Shown here: positions 10,834 to 20,784 of the stretch, in pieces
Numbering within the stretch: the stretch's first letter is position 1
Layout: each line of letters begins with the position of its first letter
NCBI GenBank assembly: GCA_029876055.1
Contig: CM056879.1
Location: 744,001 to 808,000 of the forward strand
Reading direction: 5' to 3'
Length of the DNA: 64,000 nucleotides
Source of the DNA: Madurella fahalii
Lineage: Eukaryota; Ascomycota; Sordariomycetes; Sordariales
Program-made: the position numbers and the translations under genes
Notes under the pieces: generated by a model
Told to the model about the DNA's origin: nothing
The model's database searches: none
The model's input: only the letters and a program-made list of their open reading frames with translations

Positions 10834-11658
10834 GGTGAGTGGGCGGGAATATACAAAGGTCGACTGTTTCAGTAAGTTACCAGGGGAACAACGGGGAGTG
10901 AGTCCCTCTGCTGGCTTCAAAATCGCCGAATCGCCAAAACCAAGCACAATTTGGGCGCTGCGTGAACACGAGCGTTGCAGCCAGCAGTTGCAGTCAGCAG
11001 GCCCCACAGTGCTGGGGGTAGGTTCTGATTGATTGGTTCCCCCGAACCCTACAGAAACCCTAACCCTGATCTAATATGAACCGGAATTCGGTACAACGTA
11101 GAGACCGCGGAGTAATGCAATTGCAATTATTGACAAAGAGGGAATCCCAAAGGGGTAGGGGGAATTAAGCGAGTTATGGGCCTTCACTGAATACCAGAAT
11201 CAGCTTTTCTCACGACGGTCCCAAGGGTGATCTTTAGCAATGATGCTGCGTTATAAGCTTCGTTGTGACTCTGTGAGAGTTATAGCATATCCAATGTTGT
11301 AAGCTGCAGTAGAAGCTCTATTGCGGGCTGCATTGTGGGTTGTATACTGACTAATAGCTATAGCACCTTGATGGGCTGAACCAGGGAACAGAGGGGCGCA
11401 GCTGGGTTTCAGTTGGTTAAGGTATCCCTACTGAGCTGTCCTAGCAATGGTTCTTATTTAACCAGAAGGCCCCTGTGCTTGAATGCCGTTATATAAACCT
11501 ATACATGCATAGCCATGACTCTGAGAACTCTGAATTTCTCGCGCTTCTTGTTCTAGGCCTGGGATTGACGGTCTCTAGTTGCGTGTTCGTTGTTTGCACG
11601 TGAGCCGTTTACCTTCCAGAGGCTGAAATTGTGTAGACGCGCTAGAACGATAGCCTCG
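10834..11658. promoter_or_regulatory. Upstream region of the EVE gene, with a telobox-like motif
   Basis: The EVE gene starts at its left edge and the MFS gene ends at its right edge, so it should hold the EVE promoter. At 11055-11067 it carries AAACCCTAACCCT, two adjacent telomere-type units of the sort known as telobox promoter elements. The stretch 11,150-11,560 is AT-rich with repeated words around CTATAGCA and GTTATA and has no gene. Confidence 0.45.
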
Positions 11659-13792
11659 TCATGGACGACGGCTGCTTCTGCGCCTATTGACAAGTTCGAT
11701 GGAGGCACGACTAGGCGCCAAAACTGGCTCTTCCGCGAGTACCAAAGTGGGCTCTTGTGCTGGCGCCGTGTCCCTTCTTATTCCCAGGACCACCTCTTCC
11801 CTCTCAGTGCTAAGGTGGTGCGAGCGAACAAGCAGGTTTAGAAGCAAGGAGAGGCCCGCAAATGCAACGTACTTCGATTGTCACAGGCTGGGGTTAGTGA
11901 GGTGTGCAAGGAGAGCAAGAGACAAGGAATGCGTCACATGGGCCCTCGGACTCACCATAATCCACATCTTCTTCAAGGAATTAAAATAGGCCAGCCTAAC
12001 AGTTGCCTGGTCTTCTGCCGTCAAGCTAAAGATGCGGTCCACGCTGGCCACCGCTTGGCCACCACGGAAGTGGCTGGCACTCTGCTCACCTATCTGAGCA
12101 ACCAGGCCGGGATGGGCCGCATCCATTTCGTCCTGGAAGATTACACCGCCGACAACGATGGACACGGCATTGCCGATCGATCGCAGGAAGCCCATTGTCG
12201 CGATTACTGCGGCCGTGTCACGCGCCGTGGTGGCTGCCTGAGCCGCCAGTATCGGTGGCTCGATGTTCATGCCCACGCCAATGCCCGCGATAATCTCGAA
12301 TACGAATAGGCGCGCAAGGCTGGTCTCGAATTCCAAGTTGATGAAGAGCCCGGTCCCTAGGGTCAGCAACATCTGGGACACGTACATGAGGGGCAGGTAG
12401 ATGCCGGTGCGCTGGATGAAGACGCCCGCGAACGCGGCCGCGAGCGAGCTGGCGACTATCAACGGTACGAGGTGTACGCCCGAGGTGAGCGCGTTTGCGG
12501 CCAACACCGACTGGGAGTAGAGTGGCAGGTAGTAGGCGAGCCCGGTGAAGACGTAGAAGTTGCAGGCGAAGATGACGTACGTGGCAGCCGTTGAGGGTGT
12601 CGAAAAGAGCCGCAGTGGCAGGACCGGGTTGGCAGCAAACTTCCACTCGACCACGAGGAAGAGGGCTACGACTACAGTGCCGAACACAATCAGCGAGACG
12701 GTGGTGACGGAAGACCAAGGGTATGTGACACCGCCAAAGTCAAGACCCAGCAGGACCATCAGAGCGCCGCCGACGATCAGAAGACAACCGGTCCAGTCGA
12801 TGGCCTTGAGTCCGGCCAGAACGGGAGTATTCGGCGTTGGGACCCTCAGATAGAAGAGTAAGACGACAAAGACAACGCCACCTAGGGGAACTGCCAGGAG
12901 AAGGTGAGCTGGAGCCGGGAGGTGAAATGTTACGTGGATTTGGATGGCCAACTCACGATTGATCCAGAAGCACCATCTCCAACTGCCCAAAGGGAGAAGA
13001 ACGCCATGCAGAGTTGAGTTACCGGAAACTGACGGGCATTGATGCCTGGGGCGGAAGGCCCGGGATGTTAACTTACCTTAGCGTGGTGGTGAAGATTCCG
13101 CCAACCACGGGCCCAACAGCGCTCGCAACGGCCCACACAATGGAAGTGATGGCGAGATAGAGCCCCCGGTCGCGCAGCGAGAAGGTATCACAGATGATGA
13201 CGTTAACCATGGTGCCCATCCCAGAGGCGCCTAAACCCTGGACCGCGCGGCCGGTCACCAGAGCGTCGACGTGGGGGGCGAGGGCACAAAGCAAGCTGCC
13301 GGCCAGAAAGACGGCAACCGAGATGAGCATGATCGGCTTCCGCCCCCAAATGTCGGAGACGGAGCCCCAAACCGGCGTGCTGACTGTGTTGGCCAGGATG
13401 AAGGCGCTGCCGATCCAAACATAACCCGACTCGGATTGAAAGGCGCTGACGATAGCGGGGATGGCTGGCGTGACAATGGTAAGGTCGAGCGCGGACATGG
13501 CAACTGACAGACAGAGCGGCACCATGATCAGCGACGCCGCAGAGGCGGAAACCCTCTGGCCCTGCTCTTCTCGTGTAGCGTTTCGCTCCGTAAGAGCGCC
13601 ACCAGCAACGCCCTGATCCGTTTGGTGGTCCGGGCCGTTGTTGCCTTGGGAGTCGACAGTTGTGGTGGGACCGCCATCGCCACGCGGTCCGCCGTTACTC
13701 GTTCCGGCAGCGGCCAGTGACGCGTCGCGCTCCGGTTCAACGGCAGCGATTAATTCGGGGGACGATGATCTGACTTTAGTTCGACGTCCCAT
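11659..13792 (-). CDS. MFS multidrug transporter, DHA2 (14-span) type
   Basis: A proton-coupled drug exporter of the plasma membrane by family. A hydrophilic N-terminus of about 95 residues precedes span 1 (MVPLCLSVAMSALDLTIVTPAIPAI), which contains the D-x-T-I-V-x-x-A-x-P motif of this group. Motif A is GSVSDIWGRKP, followed by GRAVQGLGASG. Introns remove the segments after FTTTLR, after WRWCFWIN (a very short exon) and after LKKMWIM. The joins give TTLR-WRWCFWINLPLGGVVFVV, matching the conserved WRW-CFxINLP motif C region. The last exon (YVAFAGLSLLLNLLVRSHH) ends at a stop at 11659 after a polar tail. No biosynthetic cluster is visible around it, so a secondary-metabolite role is unsupported. 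Family is clear; substrate unknown. Confidence 0.88.
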
Positions 13793-15843
13793 GTTGCGAT
13801 GAGGAAGAGGGTCCTGATACAGCCCTAAAATAGCGGTGGGAAGCGCTGGCGTAGACTGCAGAACCCTAATTTTGTTGGTTGTAGAAGGAAATCAGACTGA
13901 CGTCTCGGATTTTAAATAACAAAACACATCAGGTTGTTGCATAAGACCTTCACTTCGCTCATATCGGATTAGGGGATATACAACAATGTCCGGGTGGGCG
14001 CAGGATTCGTAAATCCTATGACAATGCCGAATTATAACGTAAGCATCTACCGTTGTATGATATCCGTCCTATTCACTCCTCGTTGTTACAATATTATCTG
14101 CAAGATCAATGGAACATAAATCCCAATAGCAATGAGAAGTCGGTACATTTGCTACTCCCCCGCATTTCAGATAGTTATCCCATACCTTCCGTGATGTAGT
14201 AAGAAGGCCGTTATTACTTTTAATGCCGCGCAGACAAGAACCCTGCGGGAATGGAAAACGGATCGCTTCAAGTTGCTACATCCAAGTTCGTGCCAATCAC
14301 GCTCCTTGACGCCACGCCCTTCCGGCGGCAGCCAGCTTCACCCATCCCCGTCGCGGACCACTAAAGTCAAGGGGAAGAAAGCTGGTATATTTCACCCGCA
14401 ATATCCTACTGTGTGGCTCAGAAGGTTAATTTAATTTTCGTCAAATGCCTCGAGCTTTCAATAATGATAGCGACCACCCGGCCAATAAAACCGACATCGA
14501 AGGGGACATCGATACTTATGATCAACTCGGTAGGTCGTGAGGACTGGCAGAACGAGCCCGAGGGCAAGAAGCGTGCCGGCTAAGGACGAAGACCTTGAGG
14601 GCGAGGACGCTGCCGAGTACCATCCAGATAAATCGGGATAGAGTATTAGGGAGAAGAGGATGACTACCTCACAGTTGCAAGGACTAGGGTTAGGATAGTG
14701 AAAAGAAAGAAATGAAACCATAATGCTATATATCTATCTCGGCAGTATAATAACTACCAGCTGTTGTTCTCTCCTGGCAGGGCTTAATTTCCGTTGATCG
14801 CACTCTCTCATACATGCTACGAGATATAACACTAAGAGATCCATCGCACGTCTATGGGATAAGTGTTAAGTGTCCACAACGCCATGTGGGACTCTTCCGG
14901 TATGGAGTTGTCTCCTCCAACACCGAACAGATTCTCAGGCTGTGGCAGGCGCTCCATGGCCTTGATGGTGGAGTCCGCGGCAGGAGACCGCGTCGAATAC
15001 CAAGATACCGCAGGCTTTGTCAGGCCTCCGCCGTCTGGTGTAAGCTGTCGACATTTGAGTGTCGGGCTCCGGGGTGTAGCTATTTCCCGGCGGCAAAGAC
15101 CCGCCCCAGGCCCTGCCGCTTTCCGGCAAAATGCCGCCCCAAGGCAGATGACGGTGGGTTCGTTAACTTCGATAGAGGGCCGCGGCCCCTTAAGCCCGAA
15201 TCCATCAGTGAGTCAAACCTTTCTCAACAGTCATTGGTTCCGAGATCCTCAGCCCTGTAATACAAGGCTAAGATCCCGGTTGTTACTGATTTCAGCTCAT
15301 GGCTAACCAAGTATAAAGATATCAGACAGCGAGTATCTCCCTTTCCATGGCCACAGCAAAATGCAAATACTAGGCATAAAAGTGTTTGTGGCTCCTGGAT
15401 CTTTCAAATCGGTTGATTATCGATGGATTTGATTGAAAGAGAGTGGCTATGTCAATCTAGGTCAATCACTGCTCAAGTAGTACATCATATATCTGGCACG
15501 GCTTATCCAAAAAAACCATTTCCTAGTCGGGGATCAATACCCACACGGGATGAGATACACTGCCACGTGCAACCCCAAGTCACCCGGTGTAACGCGCTCT
15601 GCCTCTCCAGAAATCAATTCGCACCCGAGGAACTGTGAGTGTCCCTGCGCAAGACACAAAGTGGTTGCCACGCACTGCACCGCTAGTTATATTAAATTAG
15701 GTACTTAATCAGGCACATTGTCTGGTGTATCGACCCTTTTATACCATGTGAGATTTCACTTCTGCCATGATGTCCCTTCCATCTGCAACTGAATCAGTAG
15801 GTTCTGTACTGTGTGTATTGTTCAACACATCACACTAGATGAA
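13793..15843. other. Two-kilobase intergenic region with an uncertain short coding segment
   Basis: The left half is AT-rich with no gene; TAGGGTTAGG at about 14,687 is an isolated telomere-like word. Between 14,814 and 15,306 two overlapping plus-strand frames of about 147 residues are open. The one starting at 14,863 has gene-like composition (MELSPPTPNRFSGCGRRSM, VEYQDTAGFVRPPP) but no domain I know. It could be a decayed exon. The rest up to 15,843 is probably promoter of the membrane-protein gene. Confidence 0.35.
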
Positions 15844-17425
15844 ATGGAACTAATTCCCAAGAAAAACGATCCAAAGACCTCAGACAGGCCCAGGGCCCAA
15901 TCTAGCCAATCCGCCACGTCAGACTCAATTACCGACTGCACTACGACGACGAACAGCCCACAGGAGAGAACATTAGATACTAGCCAAGCCTTATCCGAGG
16001 AGCCAAAAGCGATCGCCACCGCCGTACGGAGGCCTATAATCCGGCGCTGGGTTCTTGTCCATTCCGCGCCTCTCCTTATGCTCTATGTGTTGGGGGTGGT
16101 ATACACGACCAATCTCTCCTGGGACCTGAACGAGATCAATCTTGGCTGGCTGCTGTTCGCTGCCAAGGTGTACGAGTCGTGGATTGTCATATCATTGTCC
16201 GACATGCTTCTGTACCACATCCGCTACGAGCTCGTTCGGGGCCTACATGGCGTGCCCTTTGGGCTTCTCTCGGCTCCGTTTCAGATCGGCCATGTCCTTT
16301 ACTTGTTTCAACAGCCCTTCACCGCAACAGCCTTGTCGCGCAATGGGATAAAGGGTCACCACCCCATGATTCTTGCCATCATCATCGCGTTTTTAATAGC
16401 CGCGTTGGCAGGACCCAGCACTGGTATTGCCTTGCTGCCAACACCCGTCCTAACGCTTGTTAAGACGCCCGATTTCAAGGATATTGCTGTCAGCCGAAAC
16501 ACAACAGGGCCTGATCGTTTTCAGTTATTCATGGGTGCGCCAATCGACCAGTTGATGCCCAATCACCTGGGCATCCAAAGCACCACAAACATCAGTGCCC
16601 ACCGGCACCGCGAGAGCCGCGACATAAAAGAATGGGGCACCGGAGTTATAGTCAACACGAGCCAGCAGGCTCTTCCAACCGGCGGCCTTTCGCAGATCAT
16701 GATGCACACTGCGGCGGCAATGCTCACCCTCCGCTCAGATGACTTATTCTTGTCAAATTTGACCCTACGCCACGACGGCTTAGGTCGGGACATATCCATA
16801 GCATCGGATGTGAGCGGTGTTGCATGTGCAACTACGCCGATCGGGCCCGTTGCTGATCGGTTGGCCTTGGCAGGTGCAGAATACTTCAAAGGCATCCAAA
16901 AGGCCGCGATCCTGCGGACCCTTGCCGAGACATCCGCATGGCAGTTTCGCTGGAAACAACCCTTCGTTCTGGTTGCCTGTGCTATAGTGGACCCTATCAG
17001 TAACGAAGCGGTTTTCGGGCCTGGCATCTTCTCCCCATCCTCTTTTACGGCGACACTGGACCGATACGTCGTGTCGAACACGGATCCAGAACGGAAACTC
17101 CGGTTCATCGATGCCGCCAGCTACTTACCACAGGATGTTAGGTTTTCCACTGCTTTCATCGCAGATCGGGATAACTGGGAAGACTTCTCTGAAACAATCT
17201 TTGCAGAGACTACTTTATGTCTGGTCGCAGCAAGGTGGCTAGAGACGGACTTGTCCTACGACCGCATCGCATCTTCGGTAGCTCAAAGTTCCCTTCCGGC
17301 CTCTCCAGCAATCTGTCTTAGCCCATCCTTTGCCGCTGATGATGTAATCGTCATTGATAAAGCATGGGCCAACGCAATGGACGAGGATAGCAAACGATTC
17401 GTGGATACAACTCCGAAGTAACGTA

Positions 17426-17470
17426 TTTGATAAGCGAGTGCACCAGATAAGCGAATGCACCACTTTCTAC
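17426..17470 (+). repeat. Left terminal inverted repeat of the Fot1-like element
   Basis: The 45 bp match the reverse complement of 19233-19277 except at one position (GATAAG here, GACAAG there). Within it the words GATAAGCGAGTGCACCA and GATAAGCGAATGCACCA lie in tandem, a probable double transposase-binding site. Confidence 0.92.
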
Positions 17471-17520
17471 GCGACGCACCACCTCCCTACGCAACATCGA
17501 CTTTTGATACGCAACCCAAG

Positions 17521-19193
17521 ATGCCTACTACTTCAAATGAAGCCAGGGTGATCCTGGCCCTTGAAGCTCTTAAGAAGGACAAAAATCTAAGCCTCCGAGC
17601 TGCGGCTAAGATCTACAACGTGCACTATACAACTCTCTTACGACGACGCGACGGCAAGCCTGTACGACGCGATCTTCCAGCCAATTCGCGCAAGCTTACA
17701 GATCAAGAAGAGGAGGCTATTGTTCGATATATCGTCGAGCTGGATACGCGAGGATTTCCGCCAAGACCATGTGGTGTTGAAGATATGGCCAACCAACTGC
17801 TACGCGTTCGCGACGCGCCCCCTGTCGGCAAACGCTGGGTATACAACTTTGTGCAACGCTATGAAAAGATCCGAAAGCGTTGGGTACGTCGGTATGATTA
17901 CTAAAGGGCCAAGTGCGAGGATCTAAAGGTTATTGGCGACTGGTTTGCCCTCGTATGGAATACTAAGGCCAAGTACGGTATTGTCGATAACGATATCTAC
18001 AACTTCGACGAGACGGGGTTTATAATGGGCATCATCTGCGCGGGCATAGTGGTTACTACCTCGGATGGCCGTGGCAAGGCGAAGCTGGCCTAGCCTGGTA
18101 ACCGTGAATGGGCGACGGTAATCTAAGGTGTCAACGTACTCGGCTGGGCTATCCCTCCGTTCATTATTTTGGCCGCGCAGTACTACCTCCTCAACTGGTA
18201 TACTGAGTGCGACCTCCTAGGCGAATGGCGGATTGCAACTACCGATAATGGCTGGACTACTAATAAGGTAGGCCTAGATTGGATCAAGCACTTCGATTAC
18301 CATACAGCACCCCGAGTAAAGGGCAAATACCGGTTATTGATCCTCGACGGCCACGAGAGCCACTACTCGACCGAATTCGAGCTCCATTGCTAGAAGAACA
18401 ATATTATCACGCTCTGTATGCCTCCGCATTCCTCTCACCTCCTCCAGCCACTCGATGTCGGCTGCTTTAGGCCGCTAAAGAAGGCGTACGGTCGCCAGGT
18501 TGAAGACTTGATGCGGATGCATATCACCTACGTGACCAAGCTTGAGTTCCTCTGTGGCTTCCGCGAAGCCTTCTTCGCCTCTATGACGGAGAAGAATATA
18601 CAGGGTGGCTTCAGAGGTGCTGGCCTTGTGCCGTACGATCCAGAGAGGGTGCTTTCTAAGCTAGATGTGCGGTTTTGTACGCCGATACCCTTAAACTCGC
18701 GGGCCGGCATACTACAACCTTGGGTATTCCAGACGCCACACAACCCTCAAGAAGCTAACGCGCAGTCAACGCTCATCAAGACTCGCATTGCCAACCACCA
18801 AAATAGCTCCCCGACGTCGATGTTGGCTGCTGTGGACCAGCTTACGAAAAGTATAACGGCTATGATGCACGAGGTGACCCTCCTTCGGTTAGAGGTTTCT
18901 GCGCTCCGCAAGGCCAACGAGGCACTAAGCAAGCGCCGGAGAGCTAAAAGAACATGCGTACAGCATAGAGGATCGCTTGCAGTACAAGATGTATAGAATC
19001 AATTAGGCTAGGAGGCCGTGGCGGGGGAGGTGGCGCAAGAAAAGGAGCAGGATGGTAGTGGTGCAGGGGGGGGTCGACGAAGGTTCGGTGCTGTGGTGTG
19101 TGCGGCAAACCTGGCTATAATGCCCGTACGTGCCAAGAGGTTGCAGAAGGGTCTGATTCAGCTGTTTCTGATGTAATTGTAGTTGGTTCGTAG
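17521..19193 (+). pseudogene. Fot1-like transposase with in-frame stops
   Basis: The reading frame from ATG 17521 encodes a psq-type helix-turn-helix (LSLRAAAKIYNVHYTTLLRRR) and a CENP-B-like second DNA-binding part (RKLTDQEEEAIVRYI, RWVYNFVQRY). The DDE catalytic domain follows: first Asp in YNFDETGF, second in LLILDGHESH, third in SSHLLQPLDVGCF. The C-terminus has a coiled segment and a zinc-knuckle-like CGVCGKPGYNARTC in which the usual His is Tyr. Stops interrupt the frame at 17902, 18091, 18124, 18391, 18994 and 19009. At the first four, the family has Gln. A G-run near 19,064-19,071 shifts the frame before the zinc knuckle. The copy cannot make active enzyme. Confidence 0.93.
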
Positions 19194-19232
19194 TGTTGAT
19201 GTGTTGTAATTGAAGATAGTTGTTGTTGGTTG

Positions 19233-19277
19233 GTAGAAAGTGGTGCATTCGCTTGTCTGGTGCACTCGCTTATCAAA
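19233..19277 (-). repeat. Right terminal inverted repeat of the Fot1-like element
   Basis: Reverse complement of 17426-17470 with one mismatch. Together with the outside TA it fixes the right end of the element. Confidence 0.92.
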
Positions 19278-19987
19278 TACAGTACTTGAGCTCTTACATC
19301 TACACTGGAGCCGAGTTCTCCCTCGCTGATCTCTCCAAACTCTGCCGAAATCCCCGTTCCCGGTGTCTGGCGACTCTTTTTGCTACCTTTCTTTCGGATG
19401 CGCTAGCCAGGTTACCTTACGTGCACGGCATTTATCCAGCTAGGAAATTCGAAGACAATGAAAGGGTCTGGATGTACCATCCGCGTGGAGAGGGGCGATT
19501 AGATCTAGATACATCCAACCAGAGTGACTGGGGGAAGCACACCTTGGAGGGCTGGGTGCCCGTTCCCGAGACATTTACGGGCATCAAATGCTCTCTACAC
19601 CGGGAAATGTACCAGTACAGCTTCCAAGGCATCCCTGTATACCTCGCCTTCTCAGTCCTGGTACTACACAGCATCATGGTAATAGCCCACACGACTATCG
19701 CCACCAGGCTTAGGCCGTTCAATAGCACCGCTTGGTCTCAGATTGGAGAGCTCCTTGCTCTAGCGCTAGGATCAACCCGGCGACGGGTATTGAAGAATAC
19801 GGGCGGTGGTATAAAGTATAAGAGGACGTGGCAGCTATTAGGTTTTATACGCGAAGCATATCCGGGGAATAATCTAGAATTGGTGATACGGGACCCAAGG
19901 GAGGGGAGTGAATGTGACGGCATTATACGGGACGACGGCGGGGAGATTTACATGGCTAAACCGGAGCCAGACTGGAAATACGTCTAA

Positions 19988-20784
19988 CAGAACCCCAACC
20001 TAATGTAAGGTGTGTCGGCTAGTACTATTCCGCGATACCGCTGCCAGGCAGGGGAAGGAGGGTCTTCATCATGGCTGATGTTGCTGCCCAGTACTGACGA
20101 TAGCTGAAATAGTTACATTTAACTGAGCATTACCGTAGCCAAGCGAATAGGTAATGGATATCACCATGCCACCTAGTGGGAGGCAGGGGGGTTCTTTGAC
20201 TCCAATGACACCACACTAACCAGCTAGACCTCTATAATTTGCGCGGGCAATCGACAAGATGATTACACCTAGCTAGTTATCACAATAGCACATGATGGTA
20301 CCTAGCAAGGTGGTATCGTTTTTTCTTTTGACAGCACGGAGTAGGGAGGTCTAATTGGTTAAGGTGGTGACATTAAAAGTCGAATACCCCCCTTCCACTG
20401 CTTGCTAGGTACGTATATAGTATAGAATGCATAGCTTGGAGGAGCGAAGTTCGAAGAGACGACAGATACGACTTAATGAAGCTAGTCCGGACATTATAGA
20501 ATTGCACGTGTGCATTCTGCATTAGACTTCTGTATTAAAACTACAACAAATGAAAGCATCTGTGGGTATGTGAAGAACGCCATCGGAAACCGCCGCCCAT
20601 CCCTTGGAGTTAAGAAGCCAAATTCGTGTGGCTGCTGTTGAAACATAGGAAAGAGACATTCTAGCAAAGCTTTGAGGGTGCCCACCGCATATGATCCTTT
20701 AATGTTACACCTGTTTATCCTCCAGCATAATGAAAAGAAAATTCGCGAAAGAAGGGCGGTCTCCTATGTTACCACGTCTTTCGA
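19988..20784. other. Intergenic region with a degenerate inverted-repeat element
   Basis: It lies between the 3' end of the split membrane-protein gene and the 3' end of flotillin. It contains the inverted-repeat structure at about 20,170-20,412 listed separately. The remainder is AT-rich without gene or RNA. Confidence 0.5.
20170..20412. repeat. Degenerate inverted-repeat element, MITE-like
   Basis: The left arm (about 20,170-20,233) reads through GGGGGGTT, TTTGACT, AATGACACCAC and ACTAACCAGCTAGACCTC. The right arm (about 20,346-20,412), reversed, gives GGGGGGTA, TTCGACT, AATGTCACCAC and TTAACCAATTAGACCTC. By eye the arms share roughly two thirds of their bases over about 60 bp. The word CTAGCAAGGTGG lies between them. 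No coding content. It looks like an old non-autonomous DNA element. Confidence 0.45.

Larger units (their letters stand above)
17426..19277 (+). mobile_element. Fot1/pogo-family DNA transposon, degenerate
   Basis: The element is 1,852 bp and flanked on both sides by TA (17424-17425 and 19278-19279), the target duplication of the Tc1/mariner/pogo superfamily. Its ends are inverted repeats of about 45 bp with one mismatch, starting TTTGATAAGCGAGTGCACCA. Inside is one transposase frame of Fot1 type, broken by stops and a late frameshift. It sits in the sense direction inside the membrane-protein gene. Size, ends, target site and protein all agree, so the assignment is firm. Confidence 0.95.
15844..19987 (+). 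pseudogene. Unrecognised fungal transmembrane protein gene, split by a transposon
   Basis: The first part (15844-17421) encodes about 525 residues. It has a polar N-terminus, then three membrane segments (around LLMLYVLGVVY, INLGWLLFAAKVYESWIVI and ILAIIIAFLIAALAG) and a long loop with N-glycosylation sites (SRNTTGP, LSNLTL, VNTSQ). It stops at 17419-17421, four bases short of the transposon target TA. Beyond the element, from about 19,280, coding resumes in a different frame (YLSSYIYTGAEFSLADLSKL) and runs to 19987 with a final membrane span (VYLAFSVLVLHSIMVIAH). This architecture, a short multi-span N-terminus with a large outside loop and one late span, fits a class of uncharacterised ascomycete membrane proteins. 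I do not know its function. The insertion and the frame break at the junction should inactivate it unless the region is spliced. Confidence 0.7.

Noticed and set aside
11659..13792. Secondary-metabolite cluster around the MFS transporter
   Set aside because: No synthase, tailoring enzyme or cluster regulator lies nearby; neighbours are housekeeping or unrelated genes.
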